From Prochilodus magdalenae (taxonomy: Eukaryota > Chordata > Actinopteri > Characiformes > Prochilodontidae): a stretch of 64,000 nucleotides of DNA. Within the stretch, counting starts at the first letter, position 1; every line of letters begins with the position of its first letter. A program made the translations under genes and the position numbers. The notes beneath the pieces are model-generated. The model did not search any database, had not been told where the DNA came from, and saw only the letters and a list, made by a program, of their open reading frames with translations. Location: the NCBI GenBank assembly GCA_024036415.1, contig JAMWET010003400.1, positions 1 through 64,000 of the forward strand, written 5' to 3'. Shown here in pieces: positions 13,135-25,162 of the stretch.

Positions 13135-13850
13135 TAACATATACACAAATGCTGAAACATTTTTACTGATATGGACAATATTTATTGAGCTACACATACA
13201 GAAGTAGTGTCTTTCAGTATGGCAGTGGGCCGCCATGTTTGCTAACACAACATGCCAGATGTCTTTGCATGGAGTTGTAGAGGTTCCTAATGGTGTTCTG
13301 TGATAATCCATCCCATGCAGTTTTGATATTCTCACACAGTCCCTGCAGATTTTGCAGTGGAGGTGAGTGACACCAGGCCTTCTGGACATGTGACGTGTGA
13401 CATCAAACCGTTCATCTTGGCGCTGAGCACAGTGCCTCCACACAGGGATTCGTTGGTCGTCTCCACCAAGACAAAAGCAGGACTCATCAATGAAGATGAA
13501 CCACTGCCATTCTGGGTCACTCCATGACAGTCTGGCCCGACACCATTGCAGTCTTAGACAAAGCTGACGTGGTGTTAAAGGTGTTGTAGTGGTTTGTGTG
13601 CATGTAGTCCTGAGTTGTACAGCTGTCTGCCAGTGGTGATGGCACTAATAGAATGAAGGGCACTGCCCACTTAATGTCCACAATTGTGGCTTTTGGGTCA
13701 GTCAGGCCTGTCCTTGCTTACATCACATGCACGGCCAAGCATGAGACTTGAATCGTTCACATGTCTCACAATCTCAAACCTACCCACCAAGTTTCATTGC
13801 TGTTGGTTGATTCCTTCTGGATGCAACTATTTTGATGATGAGTGTATGTT
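13135..13850 (-). mobile_element. Tc1-like transposon remnant, minus orientation
   Basis: Read on the - strand, this has the catalytic-core start (FIDESCFCLGGDDQRIPVWRH) and, in shifted frames, the usual C-terminal ENIKTAWDGLSQNTIRNLY segment ending near 13210. An AATAAA-bearing tail lies at 13170-13190. The N-terminal side lies at 13530-13850. Frameshifts and stops make it non-functional. It belongs to the same family as the fragments at 14860-15700 and 30330-30480. Confidence 0.7.
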
Positions 13851-14859
13851 CACATATGCACCAGAAACTGGTAACATCCCAGCAGTGAGTTTTTAATCGT
13901 TGCTTTGTTTTTCTGATGTTGACATTTATGGTCTGAACAGAAAGCCTAGCCACATGAAAGCAATAGCTTAACATGTACAAACTGGCAACATGCACAGCGA
14001 AAGCAGTATTTACAAATTGCTGCATCGAATGATGTGAACATATAGCACAATAAATCTGAAATACAATTTGATCATGCATGGCTAAGCAGTGCTGTTTCAT
14101 CTTGTTGTGCTCTATAAACTTCTTTACCACAACCAAATGGCACTCAGACCAAACCAGGTGTGCAACTTAAACCATAACAGAGTGCAGGAACAACACGTGT
14201 TGTCCTTACTCACCCAGGCATCATTGAGTGAATAATAAGACACATTTATTCCACTCTATGGGATGTTCTTTTTTAGCAAACGTACCTAGAGGCTGGGGAT
14301 TTCCTGAAATGATAAACACCTGTAACTTTCAAAATGTGTTGCTGATTAAAGTCCTTTATTTTAGACTCCCCAATCTGACACTGATATGTTTCCGTAGCTG
14401 ATGGCTAATTAAATCTGCCTTTGCCTTTGTTTATATTGCATTCACAGAAAGACATGTAGGAACTCATGGCCTTCAACAGTACACTCGCTTCATGCACAAG
14501 TCGGCGCCTGTTGAACATGCTGCGTATCAAATTAAAAGCTCCAAATCAAATCATATCATAAATCACAGCCATCGTTCCAGATGCTGTTATTATTTCCTCT
14601 TTCATGTGTTCCATTCATGGTAGAAAGGACAAACAGTGTGTTCTCTGGTACATATCAAAGCTGAATTTACAATGTCTGCTTTGCTAAAACACCAACATTG
14701 TAACTCCACTCACTGGCCAGACTGATGTATAGGTCTACTATATAGGTGTACAATTAGAGATCGCTGCCCAGTTGTCATGTGCAATGTGTCAGTCACCCTT
14801 TACCCACATACATCGTTGTGTGGTGAGATGTTCTCTGCACAGTGACCAGTTAGTGTCAC

Positions 14860-15410
14860 TGCTGGGTTGAGCGCAGTCTATCCTCCACAAACATCCAGAG
14901 TGGTTCTTGACGTCTGAGGAAGAGCCAGAGGATGGTGGCCACAAACGTGTATCCATAGACAGACTGTATCCATCGGACAGTCTCCGCTAGAAAAAGCTAG
15001 ACCAGTATAGACGGTCAGTCACCAGCAGAACCAGCACATACACTCTCATCATCAAAAGAATAGCAGCACAAACAGCACCACCCAGAAGAAAACAGGGAAT
15101 TAAACTTACGGTAGGTTTGGCATTGTGAGACAGGCAAATGATTCAAGCTCAGGCAGGCATCTGACACAAGCAACAACAGGCCTTATCGCTGTACCTGACT
15201 GACCCAGCAGCTACAACGTGGTTTCATACAGTTAGCAGTGATTCCCTTCATGAGTCATCCTGTTAAGACCAACACCAATGGCAGATGGATACACAACACA
15301 GGACTACATGCACAGAGACCGTTACTATGACTGCCCTTAACACCATGTCAGCGTCGCCAAAGACTCAGAATGGCAGCAGGTCATCTTCAGTGATAAGTCC
15401 CACTTTTGTC
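14860..15410 (+). mobile_element. Tc1-like transposase fragment, plus orientation
   Basis: The + strand around 15366-15440 reads EWQQVIFSDKSHFCL followed by a stop and DDQQICLWRH, the first-aspartate region of a Tc1-like catalytic domain. Upstream sequence matches the inverted copy that follows. It is broken by stops. Confidence 0.6.
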
Positions 15411-15444
15411 TTAGGTGAGACGACCAACAAATCTGTCTGTGGAG

Positions 15445-15700
15445 GCACTGAAGATGACCTGCTGCCATGCTGAGTAACTCCATGACAGTCTGGCACGACA
15501 CCATTGCAGTTTTTGGCGACGCTGACACGGTCTGTGTGCATGTAGTCCTGCGTCGTGCAGCCGCCTGCCAACGGTGCTGCCACTAACAGGATGACTATTG
15601 TGAAACTTAAATCATTCGATCGTCTCACAATATCAGGCCTGCCCACCAAGTTTAATTACTGTCGGCTTCTTCTGGGTGCAACTATTTTTTGCAGTACGAG
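15445..15700 (-). mobile_element. Tc1-like transposase fragment, minus orientation (inverted partner)
   Basis: The reverse complement carries the same block as the preceding + fragment (GGCAGCAGGTCATCTTCAGT at its end, and GGACTACATGCACACAGACC and GTCAGCGTCGCCAAA further in). Two copies therefore face each other about a centre near 15420. The right part matches 13780-13850 of the 13-kb copy. Confidence 0.6.
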
Positions 15701-15719
15701 TATATTAATGAGGCTGTTA

Positions 15720-17120
15720 CATAGCATGGCAGAAAACCACAGAGCTTGAGGGTCACACTATGTCATTTCTATGCAGTGAACTCTCCTTATATCACAATAT
15801 AAGTGCAGCTTTACAGTCTATTGCTCTTTAAATTTAGTACTGTATGTCTGCCCTACAGATGCTCTGACGTGTGTCTTTGTGGTGATGCAGTCTCTCTTAT
15901 TTCAGGTGAGTTTTTTTCCCCTACATTTTATGAAATTCCGTCTGCTCCCCTCCTCCAGACATTCCCTATACCGGTCAACTTTAATCAAATACACCATCAG
16001 CATTATTATCTTTGCCTACTTTCTTCTGAGCCTGCAGTCTCTCTCCAGCAGCTGCTCTGAAGCTCCATTGCAGACACCTGCTTCAGTGCTCAGACAGGAG
16101 GTGGAGATCTCAGGAAAAGGTCAAACCGAGCAAACAGAGTCAGACTAAAGTCTTTAGCTAAGGACGCTGCTGATCTGCCCTGGGCTTCTGTAAAAGATCT
16201 GATCTGCAGGAGGAACAGAGCAGTAGTGATGAAGAGCTGATTTTTCGAAAAGTCGTGGGAGTCGTGGTCGACTATTGTCCATTGACCAGAAGAACCGAGT
16301 TGTGGCTGTTCGACCCTGTGTTTTGTTCACCGTAATCGGAGGAGAGTGTAGAGCAGGACACAGTCTCAGAGAGTTTCAGTAGTGAGAGTTTAATTACCAG
16401 TGCTGATCATCACCAACACTGCTCACCTGCACTAAATCTGCCCACTACACGTCCTGAACAGCAGCTCATCATCTCCCTGGCCGAGGACGAAATAAACGAG
16501 TGTTAGTTACGATACAAACCCAAACGACTATGAATGTTTTTCACAGTGTGTTGTGGAAGAGAGGTTCCTTTCTACCATCTTCCACCGTAAATGGTCCTGC
16601 AGTTGTATTCTGGCAACCATGCACTATTACGGTAACTGCTGCTCTTTTAAGGTGGGCTGGAAACGCCGAACAAGAAGCTGGCAAATACGAACTCCAGCCT
16701 CAGGTTCCTCTGTTTCTTCAAATAATGAAACAAGGTGGAATTCTGACTACAGGAAAACCAGCACTTCTGTTACTGATGTCCACAGTCTGTAAAGAACTGC
16801 TGCTAGCGATGTGAAAGATGCTCTATAGGTATTTTAGGATAAAATGGGGTTTTAATCTAACTCAGAGCTGGGTAAGCTAAGTTTAAGTTTAATCTCTGCT
16901 GTGTCCCGTTACCGTCGACTGAGTGGCTGTCTGGGTTAAATCAAACGGAGTCAGTTTCAGCGGCAGAAGTCGATTCCAGAAAACCCGGCTGCGAGTGTAA
17001 CAGTGTAATCAGCAACAGTGCAGCCCCGGAGGAGCGTTTCAGCACGGGTGCGAGTGATTTCAGCACTAATTTCATTATTTAAAACATTATTGTTTTAATT
17101 TTTAGATTTGTGTTATTAGT
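15720..17120. other. fgf16 upstream region, no exon seen
   Basis: The open frames at 15803-16148 and 16500-16814 show no family resemblance. The region is moderately CpG-containing from about 16200 and may hold distal fgf16 regulatory sequence, but no specific element can be defined from one sequence. Confidence 0.3.
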
Positions 17121-17123
17121 CTT

Positions 17124-17145
17124 ATTATATTATCTTTATTATCTA

Positions 17146-17179
<34 letters not shown>

Positions 17180-17180
17180 G
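17124..17180. repeat. (ATT)n microsatellite
   Basis: TTATTATTATT repeats with some interruptions, upstream of the fgf16 promoter. Confidence 0.8.
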
Positions 17181-17484
17181 TGATAATTCTCACTTTCGAT
17201 GTTATCACTCCACTTCAAATATCCTCTTTTTCTTTGGGTAGTTTTCTCGTATCTACCCCGCATAACCGCTTTATTGATAATATTAATTTACTGTTCTTCA
17301 TTTGGGTTGTCTTCACTTTACACATCCGCCCCGCGTGGTGTGTTTGTTTTTCTCTTCCTCTCTGATCCCTCTTTACTTCATCACGCCTCCGTTGCTCCGG
17401 TCGCTCTGCACTCTTTCGTTCTCGCTTCACGCTCTCGCTTTTCCTGAGGACCTGTGGTTAGCAGTGTGTGCGTGTGTGTGTAGG

Positions 17485-17486
17485 AC

Positions 17487-17533
<47 letters not shown>
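17485..17533. repeat. (GA)n tract in fgf16 proximal promoter
   Basis: About 49 bases of GA repeat ending some 150 bases upstream of the TATA box. GA tracts near promoters can be nucleosome-poor. Any regulatory role here is inference. Confidence 0.8.
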
Positions 17534-17540
<7 letters not shown>

Positions 17541-17686
17541 TGGGGGGGCAGCTGCAGCTAAACGCCTCCAGCAGCAGCAGCAACTTCACCTCCAGTCAGT
17601 GCAGACTGATGCGTGCAGCTGAGGGGGATGCCAGCCAGGCGGGGCCTGCCTTTCACTCTCCCATTAGATAATGCTCGACCGGCGGC

Positions 17687-17694
17687 TATATAAA
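17687..17694 (+). promoter_or_regulatory. fgf16: TATA box of fgf16
   Basis: TATATAAA in GGCTATATAAACGGCC lies 219 bases before the fgf16 start codon, inside a CpG-rich stretch (17640-18240). It predicts a transcription start near 17715-17720 and a 5' UTR of about 190 bases. The start site itself is not visible in sequence. Confidence 0.65.
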
Positions 17695-17732
17695 CGGCCC
17701 ATTCAGCCTCCTAAAAGCCACATTAGCGAGTG

Positions 17733-17759
17733 ATGAATAGCGCGGGACGGCTGCGGTGA
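17733..17759 (+). promoter_or_regulatory. Upstream ORF 1 in predicted fgf16 5' UTR
   Basis: ATGAATAGC..TGA, eight codons. It would sit very near the cap if transcription starts about 30 bases after the TATA box, so it may be skipped. Confidence 0.35.
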
Positions 17760-17824
17760 CCTGAGTTTCCTGAGGCGCCGGGGGGGGCCCGGAGCGAGCG
17801 CGTGTCCGAGCGTGGATATCCTGC

Positions 17825-17887
17825 ATGGGTCTGAAGAGTCCCGAGTCCGTTCCAGAGAGTCTGCACTTTTCTCAGTTCTGTGAGTGA
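17825..17887 (+). promoter_or_regulatory. Upstream ORF 2 in predicted fgf16 5' UTR
   Basis: ATGGGTCTGAAG..TGA, 20 codons, with G at +4. It ends 18 bases before the main start codon. In the leader it would be expected to dampen fgf16 translation. The effect is inference. Confidence 0.4.
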
Positions 17888-17905
17888 GCAACTCACTCCG
17901 CGGCC

Positions 17906-18176
17906 ATGGCTGAGGTCGGCGGTGTCCTGGGCTCCATTGATCTGGATTTACAGAGCTTCCCCGCCTTCGGGAATATCCCCCTGTCGGACTCTCCGGCCGG
18001 TCTGAACGAGCGCTTGGGGCTGATCGAGGGGCGCTTGCAGCGCGGCTCCCTGCCTGACTTCGACCACCTGAAGGGCATCCTGCGCCGCAGGCAGCTCTAC
18101 TGCCGCACGGGCTTTCAGCTGGAGATCTTCCCCAACGGCACAGTGCACGGGACGAGGCAGGACCACAGCCGCTTCG
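17906..18176 (+). CDS. fgf16: fgf16 coding exon 1
   Basis: 271 bases, residues 1-90 plus one base, ending CGCTTCG before donor gtgagg. It encodes the variable N-terminal tail, the NERLG..IEG..LQRG block shared by FGF9/16/20, and the first strands of the core. Confidence 0.95.
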
Positions 18177-21100
18177 GTGAGGCTGTCTTATATTCACATG
18201 ACTTTCCTTAAAGCGCGTGCACGCGGCTCGTGCACTGCGCGGTGTGTCTGTCAAAAAGATTTTATGGGGTTGTATGGATCAGAACATTCAAAGCAGGTTG
18301 GTGGGTCGGGTTCTTCATGTTTCTAGATCTGTTTCAGTATCAGACTACACTCCTCAGGGTGGTTAATCAGAATCCACTTAATAGATCAGGATCAACGGGT
18401 TTATGTCAGGTCCTCTATTTCAGGGTCTTCTGATTTATCTGGTTGGTAGATCAGAATAGATCAAGCGTGGGTACTTAAACATAGCCAAGTTCATAGATCA
18501 GGATCATCAGGTTCACAGCCGTACACTAGGATCTGCTTGATCACATCTAGACCAGATTTATTCATCAGGTGCCCCAGAACATTCATGTGTATATCAACCA
18601 TTAGTTAATGAAGATCCTCAAACATAGCTGCAGGTTTCCTTATCAGGCTTGTTGGGTCTGGACACCACATTGATCGGACAGATCAGAATCTAGGGGGCAG
18701 CTTCCCGACCAGGGCTTAAGCCTTAAACTTCCCAGCATTCTTAGAACAGATTCTTCATTTGAAGGTAAGTGGAGTCCAGGGCTGGGAGCTATCCTGTATG
18801 GAAAACCAACTTTTGAATTTGATAAAGTTAATTTCATTGTTCAAAACGGATAAAGACATATGTGTGCTCAGTACGTTCAGGCTTATTTGATAGACTAGAC
18901 AATCAGGACTGGGATTCCAGATGAGGCTTGTTAATTTATACCTGGCTTGTTATGCCCACTTATAATACACCACTTCTATAAAGAGGTCATAAAAGTTTGC
19001 AGCGCCAGCCTGAGCCCTACGCCACTGTAAGCCAGCAATGAAGCTGTGAGAGGCAGGTGTCTCTATCGAAAACGAAGACAAGCTACGTCAGACTGTTTCT
19101 TCTGTTGTCTTCAAAGCAGCCGAACGCACACATGCTATACTAATTATACCATTAATATAAATCATTCATAGTGTGGTTAGCATTAGGAGCGGTAAACACA
19201 TGAGGTCAGGGCGCAGCCATGCGAGGCTGAGCGTTTCTGTTATCCATAGTCATCCTGCAGGTGCAGTCCTGCTTGGGGAAGGCTGGAATAACTCTAAATT
19301 AAAGCATGACCACTGTGGAATCCAAAGAAGTTTAATGCTCGTTTTTTCAGCCAAAAACAAGTGGTTTTACTGGATTGGGTGGTCCGAGCATGATTCTGGC
19401 ATCTGCACCCCTCCCCCCCCCCTCCTCAAACACATGCAGAAATTCAAGGCAGACACTGGTCTGATGGCTTTCATTAAAAACATGAAGCACAGTTCGTGCT
19501 GCGGCGCTGTCTTCATATGTTGGTGCCCTGACACTTGATCCAGGTGCACCTACAAAGCTTCATCATTTGAAAAGAAGTGCATGACGAGGATACCTGTGCA
19601 AGATGATACCTGAATGCAGCACACTCTTATATAAACCTTTATTCCAGCTGTCTAAGTGCAGGGAAGGAGCCCGGCCCAGAGGCTTCCAGTGTACAATGTA
19701 CCACCCAACACAGATGTTCGCCAGAGAAAACAAGACGTGATGACCGTTTCATTCATATTTGCAGGATTTTGCTTGATATTGGGAAAAAACTGTTTGTTGG
19801 CCGCAGATCCACTTCACACTCTGTCCACAAGTGGCCAATATCAACAAATCTTCAGCAGTAATGCCTCGTAAGCCTTCTGTTATGAAGGTGTCTGGTAATT
19901 GTCTCATAGTTTTTTTCTGTGACAGGTATCCTGGAGTTTATCAGTCTGGCCGTGGGACTGGTCAGCATAAGAGGCGTGGATGCTGACCTTTATCTGGGAA
20001 TGAACGAAAAAGGAGAACTCTACGGGTCGGTAAGTCCAACTCCGCTACTTGCATTTAAAAAGAGCTCTATAAACGCTTATACCTGTACAGCAGCCAACTG
20101 TATAACCACAGTATCAAAAAGTCAGCAATCCATGTTTCAGCATAGGAAGCACAGAAAGAGACCAACAGGTTACCTTGTTTTTGTCCTGGGAGCTTGAGGA
20201 AGACATGAGAAAAACGTCTGAGAAAGAAGCCTAAATCCTAAATTAGAAGGACTGCCTCTTCATTTTGCTCCATAGTCACCAAAATATTTACATATTTCTG
20301 AGATACACATGAAGCATGTAGAGTACACACACATATTGGGGATATATGGCTTGTGAGTGCTCTTGGTTTCTTGTATACTCCTGCGCAGTCACACGGAGGA
20401 GAGATGCTTTACTTTGCTTGAGTGCTCAAACAGTAACACAGACCAGGATGTGCTAGGAACTGACTTACTTTTGTGTGCTAGCATGTGCCCGGAGCACCAT
20501 TTATAGGATACATCCTCACCACCCGCCGCCCCCCACAACCCCCTACAACCCCCTCAATTCGGCCAAGACTGCGGGAGACACATGGTCTCAGGTTTCGATG
20601 GACAATAAGCCCGGGCCCTCGCCAAGCGTCTGCAGAACTTAAGAGTCAGAATAAGCTTTTACAGGCAGGGAGGGGAAAAATGACTTCACATGTAACGTGA
20701 TAACATCCTATTAAAAATCACTGAACACTGCAGCCACGGGTCAGCGTGCAATCACCCTGCGAAATCAGCTGACACGCAGGCTCGAGGTGTCTGGAGATTG
20801 ACATCTGCATTCATCAACCCCAGGGGCCAGTGCAAGGCAAACTTCCAGCAACCTCAAAAAAAACTGAGACGTTAACCTAGCTACCAATGAATAAAAGCCA
20901 GTCAGATCCTAACAGAGAAAAATGACGTTGGGCCAGTTAATTGGTCCAGCTTTCATCTGTTCTTCACAATGGTAGCAGTTTTGGCATCCAACCTTCAAGG
21001 AATTCATCAGCACCCTTCTCCAGCAGTCGGAATTAGCATCCCCTATGCCAAGTCATGTGCACAGAGTTGAATTTTACTACACACTAGTCCAGAGTTGCAC

Positions 21101-22555
21101 AGCAGGAGCTCGGATCCCCGCTCGTTAATTGACAGAAGTGTTACTAAAATAAAATCCAAGCTTTAATGCATTCATGGGAGGGAGGGGGCTCCTTCTTGAC
21201 AGGGCCATTAAGAGTCAGAAAACAAATGATCACAGAGCACTCAGTTATTGGACAATGTAATTAAAGAGTCATATATTAATTATTTGCACCTCTACTGTGT
21301 TTATCCTGGCCTATCTTTGACTAACTCACTCAGCCAAGGATTTCAATCAATTCTTTAAGGGACGTTTAAGGCAGGCTTTATCTTAAAACGTTCAGCCATC
21401 TTAGTCAGTCTAAATGAACTGCTTTGACACCAAGACTTGAGCCAGAGCCATTGCATGACTGCTCTCTGGCAGGAAATATGATGTAGCCCCAATGTCCTCT
21501 ATTGTTCTTCACAGCATAGTCAGCCAGCAAAGGCTCACCTGCTGAACCCGGAGTGATTGCTCATTGAGGCCTGTCAGTGGTGTGCAAGTAGCAGGCCACA
21601 CAGGCGCTTACTCTGGCTGCCGTGTGTGCGCGAACTGAGCTCGCTGCGTCACAGGGGAAACAGACTTCTCTACGCAGACAGAAAGGTTAACCGGTCCGCG
21701 GAGTGATGTTGGGTGTAAACTGAAAAGCCTGCTGTAATGGCTTTCCCCTTCTCTCTGGCGCAACAAGCACCTGTCGACCGCACTGGAATAGTTTCCACTC
21801 CGCGGAAGCGATGCGAGGGTAAACTGCGTGCCGTGAAAAAACGCTGTTGCTTTTTTTTTTTTTTTACAGCCTCTTTCTTTCCCATGGAGTTTTAGGAAGG
21901 AAGACCCAAATTAGTTTGGGAACCAGTAGTGATGTAAGGCAGAACGGCTCCCCGCAATGACCAGAGCATGCAAGGGCATTGGGCTACATCACAGCCACTG
22001 CAGGATAATTTTTTTAGCGAGTTCTATTGGCAAGAGAAATAACCAGGGTTGCAAGCCGGATTGACTTTTTAGTAGAGATGATAATAGCTCATTTCTGTTG
22101 TTCCAGACATGTGCATCGTGTGCTGGTTATCTATGCACAAAGGGTTCATTTATCGGCCAACGACAGGTGCACCTGTTATTCCAAATGTCATTACCATTTG
22201 AAAGTTTGAGAAGACAGCAAGAATTCAGAGTATGCTACTTATCCCAACACAGAAATGACTTAAATCATTCTCTCTCTCTCTCTCTACTCCTTTTCTGGCT
22301 TTCTTGCAGAAGAAGCTAACAGCCGAGTGTGTGTTCCGCGAGCAGTTTGAGGAGAACTGGTACAACACTTACGCCTCAACACTCTACAAGCACGCGGACA
22401 CTGGGAGGTACTACTACGTGGCCCTGAACAAGGACGGGTCGCCTCGAGAAGGCGGGAGGACTAAAAAGCATCAGAAGTTGACTCACTTCCTACCCAGGCC
22501 TGTGGAGATCGAGAAGATCCCCCAGGCCTACAGGGACTTGTTCCAGCACAGGTGA
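17906..22555 (+). CDS. fgf16: Fibroblast growth factor 16 (three exons joined)
   Basis: Join 17906-18176, 19926-20029, 22310-22555, giving 206 codons plus TGA, against 207 residues in human FGF16. The product is a secreted ligand of the FGF9/16/20 group that binds FGF receptors with heparan sulphate; in vertebrates FGF16 acts in heart and limb/fin development. The start has a strong Kozak context (GCCATGG) and the protein opens MAEVGG as FGF16 does. The beta-trefoil core begins near residue 66 ([11 protein letters not shown]). There is no cleaved N-terminal signal peptide. As in this subfamily, an internal hydrophobic stretch ([11 protein letters not shown], about residues 94-104) would serve for export. 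PNGTVHG offers an N-glycosylation site. The heparin-binding region is near RTKKHQK and the tail ends RDLFQHR. That tail, the N-terminus and the atrx neighbour favour fgf16 over fgf9 or fgf20. All three exons join in frame with GT-AG introns. Confidence 0.95.
18177..19925 (+). other. fgf16: fgf16 intron 1
   Basis: 1,749 bases, phase 1, GT-AG. No internal exon or named repeat is seen. A short C run lies at 19412-19421. Confidence 0.85.
19926..20029 (+). CDS. fgf16: fgf16 coding exon 2
   Basis: 104 bases between acceptor tgacag and donor gtaagt. It completes a split glycine codon and encodes the hydrophobic export segment and the [13 protein letters not shown] turn. The 104-base size is typical of FGF middle exons. 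Confidence 0.95.
20030..22309 (+). other. fgf16: fgf16 intron 2
   Basis: 2,280 bases, phase 0, GT-AG. There is a T run at about 21851-21865. No other gene is seen inside. Confidence 0.85.
22310..22555 (+). CDS. fgf16: fgf16 coding exon 3 with stop
   Basis: 246 bases after acceptor ttgcag, preceded by a TC-rich polypyrimidine tract with a short (TC)n at 22269-22285. It encodes [19 protein letters not shown], the receptor- and heparin-binding strands, and the C-terminal tail to TGA. Confidence 0.95.
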   Translation, partial: KKLTAECVFREQFEENWYNTYASTLYKHADTGRYYYVALNKDGSPREGGRTKKHQKLTHFLPRPVEIEKIPQAYRDLFQHR

Positions 22556-24065
22556 CCAGAGCTCCAGCCAGTGCTGCTGGAGGAGCGTCTACTAGGGGGA
22601 AGGAAGTGGGGATTGAATGGAAGGGATGGACGGACACCGGGAGGGCTTATGGAGACCCTCCCTCCCTTCCCCTCGCAACTGTTTAGATTTGCCTTCTGGT
22701 CCAAAGCGAGGAGTCCCTCTCCAGCAGTGACTGAGATAAACAGTACGTGTGTGTTCCTGGATGGCTCCGTTTCCTCTCCTTAATGGGTTTTAAACCACAG
22801 AGCAGAGAGGACATTCCTCCCGCCGCCGGTGCCAAGAGGTGTCCGAGGGAGAGGTGTTGACTTCAGGGCCCCATGACTGCCTTGGTGTCACGCAATCGCT
22901 TTATCCTAAGACAGTTGTGAGCACGCACATAGTACATCTGCTACTTCTCACCTTGTGATGGAAAGCGAACCACTTCTGGGGCATGCACTTGCACCTCTGG
23001 CTTCAGTTTTTGTCTTAGCAATTTCAGTAGCACTTAAATGTCTTAAACAAAAAGAAGGTGAAAGGAATCTTCTCGCATCCACAGGCGAGGTTGAAACTTG
23101 GACACTGATGCCATCTGTTTCTGTCCACTTGTACGCAACCGACAATCAAGCATAGGAGGCAACTTCAGAAGAAGTGTCTAAAGCTTACGCTCACCTTCTA
23201 AATAGGCACGCACAGTCAGGACTGCAAAGGGACCAGAGTGCCGACCTTATGGAGAAATCTTTATGGGAGTACAGTACTTACCTAGAGAGCTTGGAGACAT
23301 GGTGGACAAGGATGAGTTCTTCCTAAGAACATACAGTAGCATCTTAAGAGAACTGTAGAACCAGGAGTTTTTCAGACAAATGTACATGTAAGGACACTTG
23401 GAGGGGTTAGAGGTACTGCTAAGTAATAAAACTGGCCAGCTTATACTGAAACAATAACAATCACTGATGAAAAAGAAAGACCATAGAGGACTGCAGGGTT
23501 TTAGGGGTAAGGCCTAAAAGACCACCTAAGATGAACATGCATGAGGGCAGAGTGGAAGAGACCATCTTCAGTGTGAAACACTGGGAGATAAATGAGCACT
23601 TAGCACCACTCTGTGAATCCACTTCGTTTCTTTTGAAGGTTCTGGAGAAGTCTGCCCGTTAAATGGACAAAAAAAACCCAAAACAAAACAAAAAGCACTC
23701 TCTGCAAAAAACAGTGATGCATCTATTGAAACCAGGGAAAAGCTATGGCATACGCAGAAGGGCTGAATCATGAGTGTTGGGTGATTGATAAAGGAGTGAC
23801 TTGTAATGTTCAGGCTGTCAGGAACATTATTAAAATGCAAGTGACAGGTGTAAATATGGATGAACCTATTTATAAGATGTACAATATATTTATTTTCTAC
23901 ATATAAAGTATAATTCTAAATCTCTATATAAATATATTTATTTATTGCAAAGTCTTTATTTTGTAATGAACTTGAAATTATAAGAACTGTAAATTCTACT
24001 GAAAGTATACAAAAGGGCTAATAATTCGACCTGAACGAATGGCAATAAAATTGTCCTGCTATTTA
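22556..24065 (+). other. fgf16: fgf16 3' UTR
   Basis: About 1.5 kb from the stop codon to the predicted cleavage site. The last 200 bases are AU-rich with several ATTTA pentamers (around 23888 and 23932-23945), as in short-lived growth-factor mRNAs. The open frames here are accidental. Confidence 0.6.
24044..24049 (+). terminator. fgf16: fgf16 polyadenylation signal
   Basis: AATAAA in GGCAATAAAATTG, followed within 30 bases by a T/G-rich stretch (CATTGTGAGTGATC). It is the best signal after the AU-rich end of the UTR. Confidence 0.65.
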
Positions 24066-24099
24066 GCGTTCATTGTGAGTGATCATTTTTCCTTGGTGG

Positions 24100-25069
24100 G
24101 GGGGGGGGTGGATGGATGCAAAGGATTCTCTCTTATAATTAAAATATTGTATGGAGAAACATTGGAGTTGATTCTTTGACTGCACTGCAAGCTTCCCTGA
24201 AAAGTTCCAGCGTTGCCAGAAATTGTGGTCAGGCTTGCTTCAAACACTCAGCATTAATTTAGCTTACTACGACTCAGAACACAAAGAGCTTAAGACTGAA
24301 ATGCTTGCGAGAAACCACTGACCATGAACTCAAAACAAAGCAGGCCTGAGCTGTGCCACTTCAGAAAATACCTTAACATAAGGTTGCAGCTTCATACCAG
24401 GGATGAAAGTTAATCTGACAAATGCCTGCCGCTGCAAGGGAACGCAAATTCCAGCCCAAACTTCAGCACTGAGCAATCCGTCTCTCTGGAGATGTGGCCG
24501 ATAGCCTGATGATGTAAAGAGACTGCTCTTGGCTTGGGGAGCCTATGAGAAAGCTCTCCCTAACAATCTACAGATACATAAATCAAGCCACTGCGGCAAG
24601 TAAAACAACAGAAAGGGAATAGGTGGGTTGTTGGGGGGACAAAGTTGTCAAAACTTACATCAGCAGCCATGGACAATCTGGATTCATAGCACAATCCAGA
24701 TTTATTAACATATTCACAGCCATACACTAAGCCAATACTTGACAACATATTGGGCTTGGCTGTAGACAGATGATTGGTTGTTCTCGTTGTTGCCAAAAGG
24801 CTTGGATAGTTTCAGTGCTAATGCATATTCATGAAGCTCGTGAACAGTGCTAGAGTTGAAGGGGAAAACAGATGCGAAGAACAGCTGCCTGGTGGGAAGA
24901 AAAGATGTACAGCCAATGTAGATTAGTAACAATCTAGAAAGATGGAAGCAACATTTTAGCAAGTGCAATGTTGTTGTGGTGGTGTTCCACTTTCGAGCTT
25001 TTTTTTTCGTGGGTGAGAAAGAGTAACTGCTGGGGGAGAGATATATTGGCAAGGAGATTAAATTAAGGT

Positions 25070-25162
<93 letters not shown>

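Noticed and set aside
13054..13443. 129-residue minus-strand open frame
   Set aside because: It covers a decayed Tc1-like transposase with the C-terminal part out of frame; it is a transposon relic, not a host gene.
15803..16814. Open frames of 79-104 residues upstream of fgf16
   Set aside because: No recognisable domain and no supported splice structure; treated as non-coding.
17703..18254. 183-residue minus-strand open frame over fgf16 exon 1
   Set aside because: It is a shadow frame caused by the GC-rich fgf16 first exon; it lacks any family resemblance.
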